Shown here one piece after another: positions 40,712-47,758 of a stretch of 64,000 nucleotides of DNA (position 1 is the first letter of the stretch; each line of letters starts with the position of its first letter). The notes beneath the pieces are model-generated. The model was not told where the DNA came from. It did no database searches and saw only the letters and a program-made list of their open reading frames with translations. The stretch is taken from positions 1 to 64,000 of the forward strand of contig NZ_WLYK01000007.1 of NCBI RefSeq assembly GCF_009707545.1. Reading direction: 5' to 3'. The position numbers and the translations under genes are program-made. This DNA is from Nakamurella alba. GTDB taxonomy: Bacteria > Actinomycetota > Actinomycetes > Mycobacteriales > Nakamurellaceae.

Positions 40712-41965
40712 TCAGCGGACGATCCCGGCGGCCCGCAGGTCCTCCACCGCTTCCCCGCTGATCCCGACCTCGGCGAGCACCGACGTGGTGTCCTCGCCGA
40801 TCGGCCGGCCGGTGTGCCGGACCCGGCCCGGCGTCTCCGACATCCGCCACAGCACGTTCTGCATCCGCAGTGGCCCGAGCTCGGGATCCTCGACGGTGGT
40901 GATCATCTCGCGGGCCGCCACCTGGGGGTCGTCCAGCAGATCGGACGGAAGGTAGATCGGTGCCGCGGCCGCACCGGCGGCGGCGAACGCGGCGATCACC
41001 TCGTCCCGGTCCCGGGCGGCGATCCACGGCACGACGTAGGCGTCGAGCTCATCGGCGTGCTCGGCCCGCTGCCGGCCGGTGGCGAACCACGGTTCCTCGG
41101 TCAACGCGCCGCCGCCGACCAGGTGCATGACCCGGGCCGCGATGGTGTCCGCACTGGTGGAGATGGCCACCCAGCTGTCGTCCCGGGTGCGGTAGACGTC
41201 GCGCGGGGAGTTGTTGACCGACCGGTTGCCGGTGCGCGGCTGGTCGGTGCCCAGCTGGTCGGCGATCAGCACACCGGGCCCGACGGCGGTCATCATCGGC
41301 TCCAGCAGCGAGAGGTCGATCACCTGACCGGTGCCGCCGCGGGCGTCCCGGTGGTAGAGCGCGGTCAGCACCGCCGAGGATCCGGCCATGGCCGCGATCG
41401 AGTCCGCCAGGCCGAAGGACGGCAGGGTGGGCGGGCCGTCGGGCTGCCCGGTCAGTGCGGCGAAACCGCTCATCGACTCGACCAGGGTGCCGAAGGCCGG
41501 CCGCGCGGAGTACGGCCCGGTCTGCCCGAAACCGGTGATGCGCAGCAGGATCAGGCCCGGGTTCTGCTCGGTGAGCCGGTCGTACCCCAGCCCCCAGCGC
41601 TCCAGCGTGCCGGGCCGGAAGTTCTCCACGACGACGTCCGCGGTGGCGGCCAGCGCCCGGAAGACCTCGGCACCCTCGGGCTTGCCGAGATCGAGGGCCA
41701 CTGTGCGCTTGTTGCGGGCGACCATCTTCCACCAGAGCTGCACGCCATCCTTGGCCGGACCGTGCCCGCGCATCCCGTCGCCGCGCTGCGGGTGCTCGAT
41801 CTTGATCACATCGGCGCCGAAGTCACCCAGGATCTGGCAGGCCAGCGGCCCGGCCAGGATGGTGGAGATGTCCAGCACCCGCAGGCCGGCCAGCGGTCCG
41901 TCGGACGGCACGGTCACCGCCGGCTCCGGGAGGGCGGGATCCTGCTGGGTGACGGACGACGACAT
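40712..41965 (-). CDS. CaiB/BaiF (class III) CoA-transferase
   Basis: 417 residues from ATG 41965, preceded by GAGGAG; the frame is open further upstream but without homology. Class III features are LRVLDISTILAGPLACQILGD at the start (in part), ADVIKIEHPQRGD, RNKRTVALDL (near 85), VVVENFRPGTLERWGLGY (near 112), and the active-site Asp in GTGQVIDLSLLE (near 220). The enzyme moves CoA from one acid to another, for instance from succinyl-CoA. It converges with the CitE-like gene (20 bases between stops) and shares its upstream region, with two island palindromes, with the cyclase gene. Confidence 0.9.
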   Translation of the reverse strand: MSSSVTQQDPALPEPAVTVPSDGPLAGLRVLDISTILAGPLACQILGDFGADVIKIEHPQRGDGMRGHGPAKDGVQLWWKMVARNKRTVALDLGKPEGAEVFRALAATADVVVENFRPGTLERWGLGYDRLTEQNPGLILLRITGFGQTGPYSARPAFGTLVESMSGFAALTGQPDGPPTLPSFGLADSIAAMAGSSAVLTALYHRDARGGTGQVIDLSLLEPMMTAVGPGVLIADQLGTDQPRTGNRSVNNSPRDVYRTRDDSWVAISTSADTIAARVMHLVGGGALTEEPWFATGRQRAEHADELDAYVVPWIAARDRDEVIAAFAAAGAAAAPIYLPSDLLDDPQVAAREMITTVEDPELGPLRMQNVLWRMSETPGRVRHTGRPIGEDTTSVLAEVGISGEAVEDLRAAGIVR

Positions 41966-42019
41966 GCGGGGCGCTCTCCTCGGGGATTCCTGGCGGCTGA
42001 TCGACCACCCGCGCAGGAT

Positions 42020-42034
42020 TGGAACGACGTTCCA
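42020..42034. promoter_or_regulatory. IclR-type operator, CaiB side
   Basis: TGGAACGACGTTCCA matches the island palindrome at all arm positions (TGGAAC and GTTCCA). It lies 54 bases before the CaiB ATG on the minus strand. The distance to the next site, centre to centre, is 75 bases, about seven helical turns, which would allow looping between the two. Confidence 0.72.
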
Positions 42035-42094
42035 CACAGTGGATCACAGACTGTTGTCCTGAGGGAAGCAAACCGCTAGCGTTGTCACAGAGAA

Positions 42095-42121
42095 CGGGAC
42101 ACTGTTCCAACAAGTGGAACA
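42095..42121. promoter_or_regulatory. Compound IclR-type operator, cyclase side
   Basis: CGGGACACTGTTCCA (42095-42109) is the same 15-mer with two arm changes. It overlaps a second inverted pair, TGTTCCA-ACAAG-TGGAACA (42103-42121). Together these give three half-sites in 27 bases, 77 bases before the GTG of the cyclase gene. Confidence 0.62.
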
Positions 42122-42198
42122 CGGGGGTGGAGCGGCGATCCCGTCGCCGCTGGCACCGCCCGCCCGACCCGGTCTCCCGCCCCCGAAGGAGTTCGTGC

Positions 42199-43041
42199 GT
42201 GACGGACGTGCTGACAGATCTCGACCCGAGCCCGCTCGAGAAGGTGCTCGGCCCGCTGGGATCGGCGACGGTGCACGACCTGGCACGTCCCTACCGGACC
42301 GGCATGCCGCAGTCGCCCAACCACCCGAAGTACACCCACGCGTTGACCCGCCGGCACGGCGACATGTGCCGCGCCGACGGCGCTTCCGCCGCGGCGGACA
42401 TCATCAGCATGGGCACGCACGTCGGCACCCACATGGACGCCGTGGCGCACGTCTCGCAGGACGGCAAGCTGTTCGGCGGTGCCGACGCGGCGACCGCCCA
42501 GACCGGTGGACTCTTCACCGATCTCGGCATCCACGCGGTGCGCCCGCTGCTCACCCGCGGTCTGCTGCTGGACGTCCCGGCCGCCCTCGGACTGGACCAG
42601 CTGCCCGGTGGGCACGAGATCACCGTCGAGCAGCTGGATGCCACCTTCGAGCGACAGGGCGTGCGCCCCCGCCCGGGCGACGCGGTGCTGATCCGCAGCG
42701 GCTGGGGGAAGCTCTGGGACCAAGGGGACGCCTACGTCGGTCACGCCACCGGCGTACCCGGCATCTCCACGGCGGGAGCGGAGTACCTGGCGTCGTTCTC
42801 GCCGTCGGCCCTGGGCGCCGATTCGATCGCCTTCGAGATGCTGGCACCGGGCGCCGGCCACGGACTGCTGCCGGCGCACCGGGTGCTGCTGGTCGAGCAC
42901 GGCATCAACCTGATCGAGACCATGGACCTGGAGGGCATCGCCGCCGCCGGGGACCACGAGTTCCTGTTCGTCGCGATCCCGCTGCACCTGGTCGGCGCCA
43001 CCGGTTCCCCGGTCCGGCCGCTGGCCGTGGTGCTCCGATGA
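42199..43041 (+). CDS. Cyclase-family metal-dependent hydrolase (kynurenine formamidase/isatin hydrolase-like)
   Basis: 280 residues from GTG 42199, with GAAGGAG seven bases upstream. The family metal site is seen in ISMGTHVGTHMDAVAHV (near residue 75): H-x-GTH-x-D-x3-H. VLIRSGWG near 160, PGISTAGAEYLA near 190 and the C-terminal IPLHLVGATGSPVRPLAVV are also typical. Known members hydrolyse N-formylkynurenine, isatin or other cyclic amides with Zn2+ or Mn2+. Its stop overlaps the MmgE/PrpD start by 4 bases, so both act in the same route. The operator at 42095-42121 lies in front. Confidence 0.88.
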   Translation: MTDVLTDLDPSPLEKVLGPLGSATVHDLARPYRTGMPQSPNHPKYTHALTRRHGDMCRADGASAAADIISMGTHVGTHMDAVAHVSQDGKLFGGADAATAQTGGLFTDLGIHAVRPLLTRGLLLDVPAALGLDQLPGGHEITVEQLDATFERQGVRPRPGDAVLIRSGWGKLWDQGDAYVGHATGVPGISTAGAEYLASFSPSALGADSIAFEMLAPGAGHGLLPAHRVLLVEHGINLIETMDLEGIAAAGDHEFLFVAIPLHLVGATGSPVRPLAVVLR

Positions 43042-44525
43042 CGGTGAGCCTGCCGGGCCCGACAGCCGGTGCCGCACAAGAACTCCCGGACGCCGGCCTG
43101 GTCGACGCGCTGGCCGGTTTCGCCACCGACGCCCTGCGGCGCGGCATCCCCGACGAGGTCGCGACCTCGGTGCAGGGCCGGCTGCTGGACGTGCTCGGCC
43201 TGTGCGTCGCCGCCCTGCCGCTGCCGACCTCGGCCGCGGCGCTGGACTTCGTGCGGGACCAGGGCGGCCCGGCGCGGGCGCTGGCGATCGGTGCCGGCCG
43301 CACCTCCGCGTCCTGGGCCGCGTTCGGTAACGGTGTGCTGGCACACAGTCTCGACTACGACGACACCCACCTGCCGTCGGTGCTGCACCCGTCGGCCTCG
43401 GTCGTCCCGGCCGCTCTCGCCGCCGCTCAGGCCGCCGACGCGGATGGTGACACCCTGCTGACGGCCATCGCGGTCGGCATCGAGGTGTGCATCCGGATCG
43501 GCATGGCCGGCTACGACCAGAACGCCGGCGCCAACCTCTGGTTCGACCACGGCCAGCACGCCACGTCGATCTGCGGTGCCCTTGGCAGTGCCGCGGCGGC
43601 CGCCGTGGCCGGTGCTCCGGCCGGGATGCCGGATGCCGAGGTCCGCGACATCGTCGCGCACGCCCTGGCCGTCGCCGCGTCCACCGCCAGCGGGATCATC
43701 GAGGCGAACCGCACCGGCGGCACCGTCAAGCGCCTGCACTGCGGCTGGGCCGCCCACTCCGGTGTGGTGGCCGCCGATCTCGCCCGGCGCGGGCTGACCG
43801 GGCCACCGACCGCGCTGGAGGGCCGGTTCGGGCTTTTCGAGGCGTTCCTCCGGGATGCCGCCGATCCGGCCGCGGTGATCGCCGGCCTCGGCACGGACTG
43901 GGCGGTGCCCGGGGTGTTCTTCAAGCCCTACCCCGCCAACCACTTCACCCACACCGTGGTCGACGCCGGCCGCGAGCTGGCCGCGCAGGGACTGCGCCCG
44001 GGGGACGTGGCGGCGGTGGAGATCGGTGTGCCGTCGGCCATCGTCCGCACCATCGGCGAGCCGCTGGAGGTCAAGCAGCGGCCCGAGACCGCCTACCAGG
44101 CACAGTTCTCCGGTCCGTACGCCTTCGCGGTGGGGTTGTTCGGCGGCAGCGGGCTCGGTGCCGGGCTGTCCGACTACACCGACGCCCTCGCCCAGGACCC
44201 GGCCCGCCGGGCGCTGATGGCCACCGTCACCGTGCGCGGCGACGCCACCTGTGACGCGATCTACCCGCACCAGTTCCCGGCGATCGCCCGGGTGCGCACG
44301 GTCGACGGTCGCGAGCTGACGGTCCAGGTCCTGGAGAACCGTGGTGGCCCCGGCAACCCGCTGACCGACGCCGAGCTGCGCACCAAGTTCACCGACAACT
44401 GCACCGCCGGCGGGCTGGGAGCCGGTGCGGCGACTGCCATCTCGGATGCTGTCTTCCAACTCCCCGGCGCCGGCCTCGACGCCCTGGACGCCGCCCTCAC
44501 CGCCGTCCCCGACACCGCTTCCTGA
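43038..44525 (+). CDS. MmgE/PrpD-family protein
   Basis: 495 residues. The family pattern is complete: SVQGRLLDVLGLCVAA near the start, AFGNGVLAHSLDYDDTH (near 96-112), HPSASVVPAALAAAQ, GTVKRLHCGWAAHSGVVAA (near 230) and PYPANHFTHTVVDAG (near 298). MmgE/PrpD proteins include 2-methylcitrate dehydratase and cis-aconitate decarboxylase, which act on tricarboxylic acids, but many paralogues have other roles. It is translationally coupled to the cyclase gene. A nested hairpin lies 60 bases downstream. With CaiB and CitE next door it may handle a branched di- or tricarboxylic acid. Confidence 0.88.
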   Translation: MTVSLPGPTAGAAQELPDAGLVDALAGFATDALRRGIPDEVATSVQGRLLDVLGLCVAALPLPTSAAALDFVRDQGGPARALAIGAGRTSASWAAFGNGVLAHSLDYDDTHLPSVLHPSASVVPAALAAAQAADADGDTLLTAIAVGIEVCIRIGMAGYDQNAGANLWFDHGQHATSICGALGSAAAAAVAGAPAGMPDAEVRDIVAHALAVAASTASGIIEANRTGGTVKRLHCGWAAHSGVVAADLARRGLTGPPTALEGRFGLFEAFLRDAADPAAVIAGLGTDWAVPGVFFKPYPANHFTHTVVDAGRELAAQGLRPGDVAAVEIGVPSAIVRTIGEPLEVKQRPETAYQAQFSGPYAFAVGLFGGSGLGAGLSDYTDALAQDPARRALMATVTVRGDATCDAIYPHQFPAIARVRTVDGRELTVQVLENRGGPGNPLTDAELRTKFTDNCTAGGLGAGAATAISDAVFQLPGAGLDALDAALTAVPDTAS

Positions 44526-44584
44526 CCGCTCCCGGGGGCCGGCCGGCTGCTTCTCCGGGCGGCCCGGACAGCGGCGGAGCTAGG

Positions 44585-44633
44585 GTTCGTTGGCCATTTC
44601 ACCGTGCTGCACACGGTTTTCGGGCCAACGAAC
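44585..44633. other. Nested double hairpin in the island spacer
   Basis: The outer arms GTTCGTTGGCC (44585-44595) and GGCCAACGAAC (44623-44633) pair perfectly over 11 bases. Inside, after a symmetric 5/5 internal loop, ACCGTG and CACGGT (44601-44606, 44612-44617) pair around a CTGCA loop. It starts 60 bases after the MmgE/PrpD stop. It has no T-run, so it is either an RNA structure or a binding site rather than a classical terminator. Short open frames across it have no gene-like codon use. Confidence 0.6.
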
Positions 44634-44959
44634 GGGGAGTCTCACCAGAGGATGGCCTCTCGCCGCGCGCAGTGGTCGGGGTTCAGGGAGAACTACGCCT
44701 GGAAGACGCGCCGGAGGCGGGTTGCGGAGGTCGGGCTCCGGAGCACGAGTCCGGAAGTCGGCCGGCCAGGGGCATCGGTGAGTTCCCGGGCTCTCCAGAC
44801 CCGCTGCGGGCTCGAGAAGGCCCCGGAACCGAAACACCCTGTCGCTGCAGGGCCCAGGAAGGTCCCGAACGAGGCTTCGCCCCTTCCCGGTCCCCTGAAC
44901 TACGGCCACTGTCGCTGAACGGCCACTGACGTCAGGTGCCCGGCCCTACCAGCACCGCA

Positions 44960-45250
44960 GGTGACCCGAAAGGCCCGGGCGACCCCCCACTCCACCTGGT
45001 CAGGGCCTCCCCGAACCCGACCACCACCAGTGGCGACCCGGGCACCCGGCCACCCCACACTGCACCTGGTCAGGGCGTCCCTGACCCCGACCACCACGAG
45101 CGGCGACCCGAATACCCGGCCATCCCACACTCGATCTGTTCAGGGACTCCCTGGACCGGCCTACCCCAGAGGCGACCGGACCGACAGCGTTTCCCCGCTG
45201 CCAACCCCTGATCAGGGGCGTCCTGGGCCGGACCACCCGAAGGGCGACCC
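44960..45250. repeat. Tandem ~70-bp repeats with internal hairpins
   Basis: Units begin with GGCGACCCG or a close variant at 44960, 45032, 45102, 45171 and 45243 (periods 72, 70, 69, 72). Each carries a CTGGTCAGGG-like core and a CGACCACC-like end; the fourth is the most diverged. In units 2 and 3 the core folds into a hairpin (45068-45086 and 45138-45156) with changed but still pairing bases. No protein frame crosses the array credibly. Confidence 0.75.
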
Positions 45251-45271
45251 GGCGTTCCAGCTGGAACGCCG
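45250..45271 (-). terminator. 22-bp perfect palindrome after the IclR gene
   Basis: CGGCGTTCCAG followed by CTGGAACGCCG is a perfect palindrome with a possible AGCT loop, 19 bases beyond the stop of the minus-strand IclR gene. It is a likely terminator. It also contains GTTCC and GGAAC half-sites in reversed order, so a binding role cannot be excluded. Confidence 0.55.
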
Positions 45272-45290
45272 AACTAGCCGCGCCCGGGGA

Positions 45291-46151
45291 TCAGGAGGGC
45301 CGGCGGAACCCGAGCGTCATGGAGAGCCGCTCGGTGGAGGCGAGGAGCTCGCTGACCGCGCGGTCCTTCTCCTCGGCGAAGCGGGCGGCGGGGCCGCACA
45401 CGCTGATCACCGCGGCGGGCTTGCCGGTGCGGTCACGGACGGGCGCGGCGACGGAGGCGGCGCCGGACTGGCGCTCCCCGGTGGAGTCCGCCCAGCCGCG
45501 TTCGCGGATCAGTTCCAGGTCGGCGAGCAGCTTCGGCACGTCGGTCACCGTGGACGGCGTGATCGGCGTCAGCGCCCCGCCTCCGGCACCCAGGTAGTCC
45601 TGGATCTCCTCGTCGGACAGGAACGCCAGGAACGCCTTGGACGACGCGCCGGCGTGCAGCGGGTAGGGCACCCCGATGGACACCGACATGATCATCTCGC
45701 GGGCCGGGGTGACCTGGTCCACGTACACCCGGGTCCCGCCGGCCCGGATGGACAGCGTCGCCGTCTCCCCGGTCGCGGCGGACAGCGCCGGCAGTTCGGC
45801 GGCGGCCGTGCGGCGCACGTCGAGCCGGTCCAGTCCGGCCAGGCCGAGCACGACGGCCATCGGGCCCAGGGAGTACTTGCGGGTGTTCTCGTCGAGTTCC
45901 ACCAGGTCACGGGTGCGCAGCGAGGCCAGCACCCGGTGCACGGCGGCCTTGGACAGGCCCAGCCCGGCGGCGATGTCGGTGATACCCAGCGAGGGGCCGT
46001 TGCCGCGGGTGAAGTAGAGGAGCACGTCCGCCGCCCGCTCGACCGCGGCCACGGTCTGGCTGCCCCGCTGCTCCTCCGGCGCCCCGGCGCCGACCGGGGT
46101 CAGCGGTCCGGTGTCGGTGCCGTTGGGGGCGATGCCGTCGACGGCGCTCAT
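45291..46151 (-). CDS. IclR-family transcription regulator of the island
   Basis: 286 residues. After a 30-residue flexible start, the winged HTH is at about 35-95 (ITDIAAGLGLSKAAVHRVLASL at 57-78, in part). The IclR ligand-binding domain (GAF-like) covers about 110-280, with GVPYPLHAGASSKAFLAFL near 165 and CGPAARFAEE near 255. Such proteins bind palindromes as dimers or tetramers and respond to pathway acids or aromatics. It is the last gene of the minus-strand operon, 91 bases after the second amidohydrolase. The only regulator in the island, it is the obvious candidate for the TGGAA-N5-TTCCA sites at 39807, 42020, 42095 and 63814. Confidence 0.92.
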   Translation of the reverse strand: MSAVDGIAPNGTDTGPLTPVGAGAPEEQRGSQTVAAVERAADVLLYFTRGNGPSLGITDIAAGLGLSKAAVHRVLASLRTRDLVELDENTRKYSLGPMAVVLGLAGLDRLDVRRTAAAELPALSAATGETATLSIRAGGTRVYVDQVTPAREMIMSVSIGVPYPLHAGASSKAFLAFLSDEEIQDYLGAGGGALTPITPSTVTDVPKLLADLELIRERGWADSTGERQSGAASVAAPVRDRTGKPAAVISVCGPAARFAEEKDRAVSELLASTERLSMTLGFRRPS

Positions 46152-46242
46152 GCGGACGACCTCCCACCCCGGTGGACCGGCCGGTGTGCCACCGGACCGT
46201 GCGACTTCGGACCGTGCACCATCAGAAACGGACCCAGGGACG

Positions 46243-47694
46243 CTACCACCGCCACGTCGACCCCCGGCCCAGGAAACGATCGCTGCCGGTGGCCGTGAGC
46301 AGCCGCGACTGCACCTCGTTGGCCTTGGTGACGGCCTCGCGGTGGTCGATCGCGGTGCTGACGCCGTTCCGCATCACCGTGCGGCCGCGCACCAGCACCC
46401 GCTCGATCACGTCCGGCCCCGGACCGCCGGCCCACACCAGGTTGGCGAGCAGCATGCCGGACGGGGCGAGCGTGGTGGCGTTGCCCAGGTCGATGAGCAG
46501 CAGGTCCGCGTCCTTCCCGACCTCGACCGAACCGATCCGGTCGGCGAGGCCCAGTGCCTGCGCGCCGCCCAGGGTACCCAGCTCGATCGCCTTCTCGGCG
46601 ATCCCGAAGAGGATCTCGTCACCGAACCGCCCGGCGTCGCCGCCGACCAGCTTGCGGGCCGAGTCGCCGATCCGCTGCGCCATCAGGTAGCCGCGCAGCG
46701 CCAGCCACATGTTGTGGCCGTAGGCGACGACCGGGCCGTCCAGGCCGAGGCCGATGGTGACGCCCGCGGCCTGGTAGGCCCGCGAGTCGAAGGTGACCAT
46801 GCCCAGCACCAGCTCCATGTCCGGCACCAGCGAGACCGCGGCGCCGGCGTCGGCCATCAGCTGCGCCTCGCCCTCGCGGATGCCCTGGGCGTGGATGGCG
46901 ATGGTGTTCGGCCCGAGCATGTCCTCCTTGGCCAGCCATTCGATGGAACCGCCGTGCCAGCCGCGCTTCTCGGCCAGGTACTTCTTGTCCATCATCGACG
47001 GCACGTGGATGTCGAACTGCTCGCCGTGCGCCACGGTCCAGTCGTAGAGGCGGTGCAGGTCGTCCGGCGTCACGTAGGTGATGCCGATCGAGGTGGCGGT
47101 CACCGACAGGGTCGGCGAGTTCCACTCGGCCGCCAGCCGGTCGGTCTCGGCCAGCCCGACGTCGACGCTCTCCCGCATCCCCGGCGGCACCGCGTTCTCG
47201 TCGTTGACCGTCAGCCGGGCCGCCCGCGCCCGCAGGCCGGCATCGGTGAGAGCACCGAGAACACCGTCCATGGAACGGGTGTCGACGTGGGTGAAGTGGT
47301 CGTCGGCGGTGGTGGTGACGCCGGAGCGGAGCAGGTCGAGCACCGGGGTCATCGCGGACCAGTAGGAGTCCTGCTGCCCGGCGGCGCCGGTCATCGGGTA
47401 GTAGAAGCCGAACAGTCGCTCCTCGAACCGGGTGCCCTCGGCCATCGACCGGATGCAGCCCTGCACCAGGTGGGTGTGCGTGTTGACCAGGCCCGGCATG
47501 ATCAGATGCCCGGCGCTGCCGGCGGTCTCGGCCGCGACGAACGGGGACTCCCCGCTGCCCACCCCGACGATGATGCCGGCCCGGATCGCCACCCAGCCGT
47601 CGGTGAGCACCCGGCGTTCCGGGTCGACGGTGAGCACGGTGCCGCGCAGCAGCAGGTCGCAGGTGTTCTCGGTCTGTTCGAGGTCGTCGGGCAT
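46243..47694 (-). CDS. Amidohydrolase (TRZ/ATZ-cytosine deaminase-like)
   Basis: 483 residues from ATG 47694 with an AGGAA site. The TIM-barrel metal motif is NTHTHL (His73, His75). Further ligands are probably the His in QFDIHVPS (near 228), the His in IAIHAQGI (near 264) and the Asp in GLGLDGPV (near 315). A small beta domain wraps both ends (DLLLRGTVLTVDPERRVL; VEVGKDADLLLIDL). The TRZ/ATZ branch removes amino, chloro or methylthio groups from ring carbons of triazines, pyrimidines or adenine compounds. It lies between the importer genes and the IclR gene. The paralogue at 58088 belongs to the same operon. The substrate is unknown. Confidence 0.88.
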   Translation of the reverse strand: MPDDLEQTENTCDLLLRGTVLTVDPERRVLTDGWVAIRAGIIVGVGSGESPFVAAETAGSAGHLIMPGLVNTHTHLVQGCIRSMAEGTRFEERLFGFYYPMTGAAGQQDSYWSAMTPVLDLLRSGVTTTADDHFTHVDTRSMDGVLGALTDAGLRARAARLTVNDENAVPPGMRESVDVGLAETDRLAAEWNSPTLSVTATSIGITYVTPDDLHRLYDWTVAHGEQFDIHVPSMMDKKYLAEKRGWHGGSIEWLAKEDMLGPNTIAIHAQGIREGEAQLMADAGAAVSLVPDMELVLGMVTFDSRAYQAAGVTIGLGLDGPVVAYGHNMWLALRGYLMAQRIGDSARKLVGGDAGRFGDEILFGIAEKAIELGTLGGAQALGLADRIGSVEVGKDADLLLIDLGNATTLAPSGMLLANLVWAGGPGPDVIERVLVRGRTVMRNGVSTAIDHREAVTKANEVQSRLLTATGSDRFLGRGSTWRW

Positions 47695-47758
47695 CGCAGG
47701 CGGTTCCTATTTCTCGTGACGGAGGGAAAACTCTGTAGATCAGGAGCGGAGCAGCAGG

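Noticed and set aside
44604-44918. 104-residue plus-strand and 109-residue minus-strand frames in the island spacer
   Set aside because: They cross the nested hairpin, have no ribosome binding site, and their codon pattern is not that of the neighbours.
44960-45250. CRISPR array
   Set aside because: The repeats are about 70 bases, directly adjacent and diverged, without unique spacers or cas genes.
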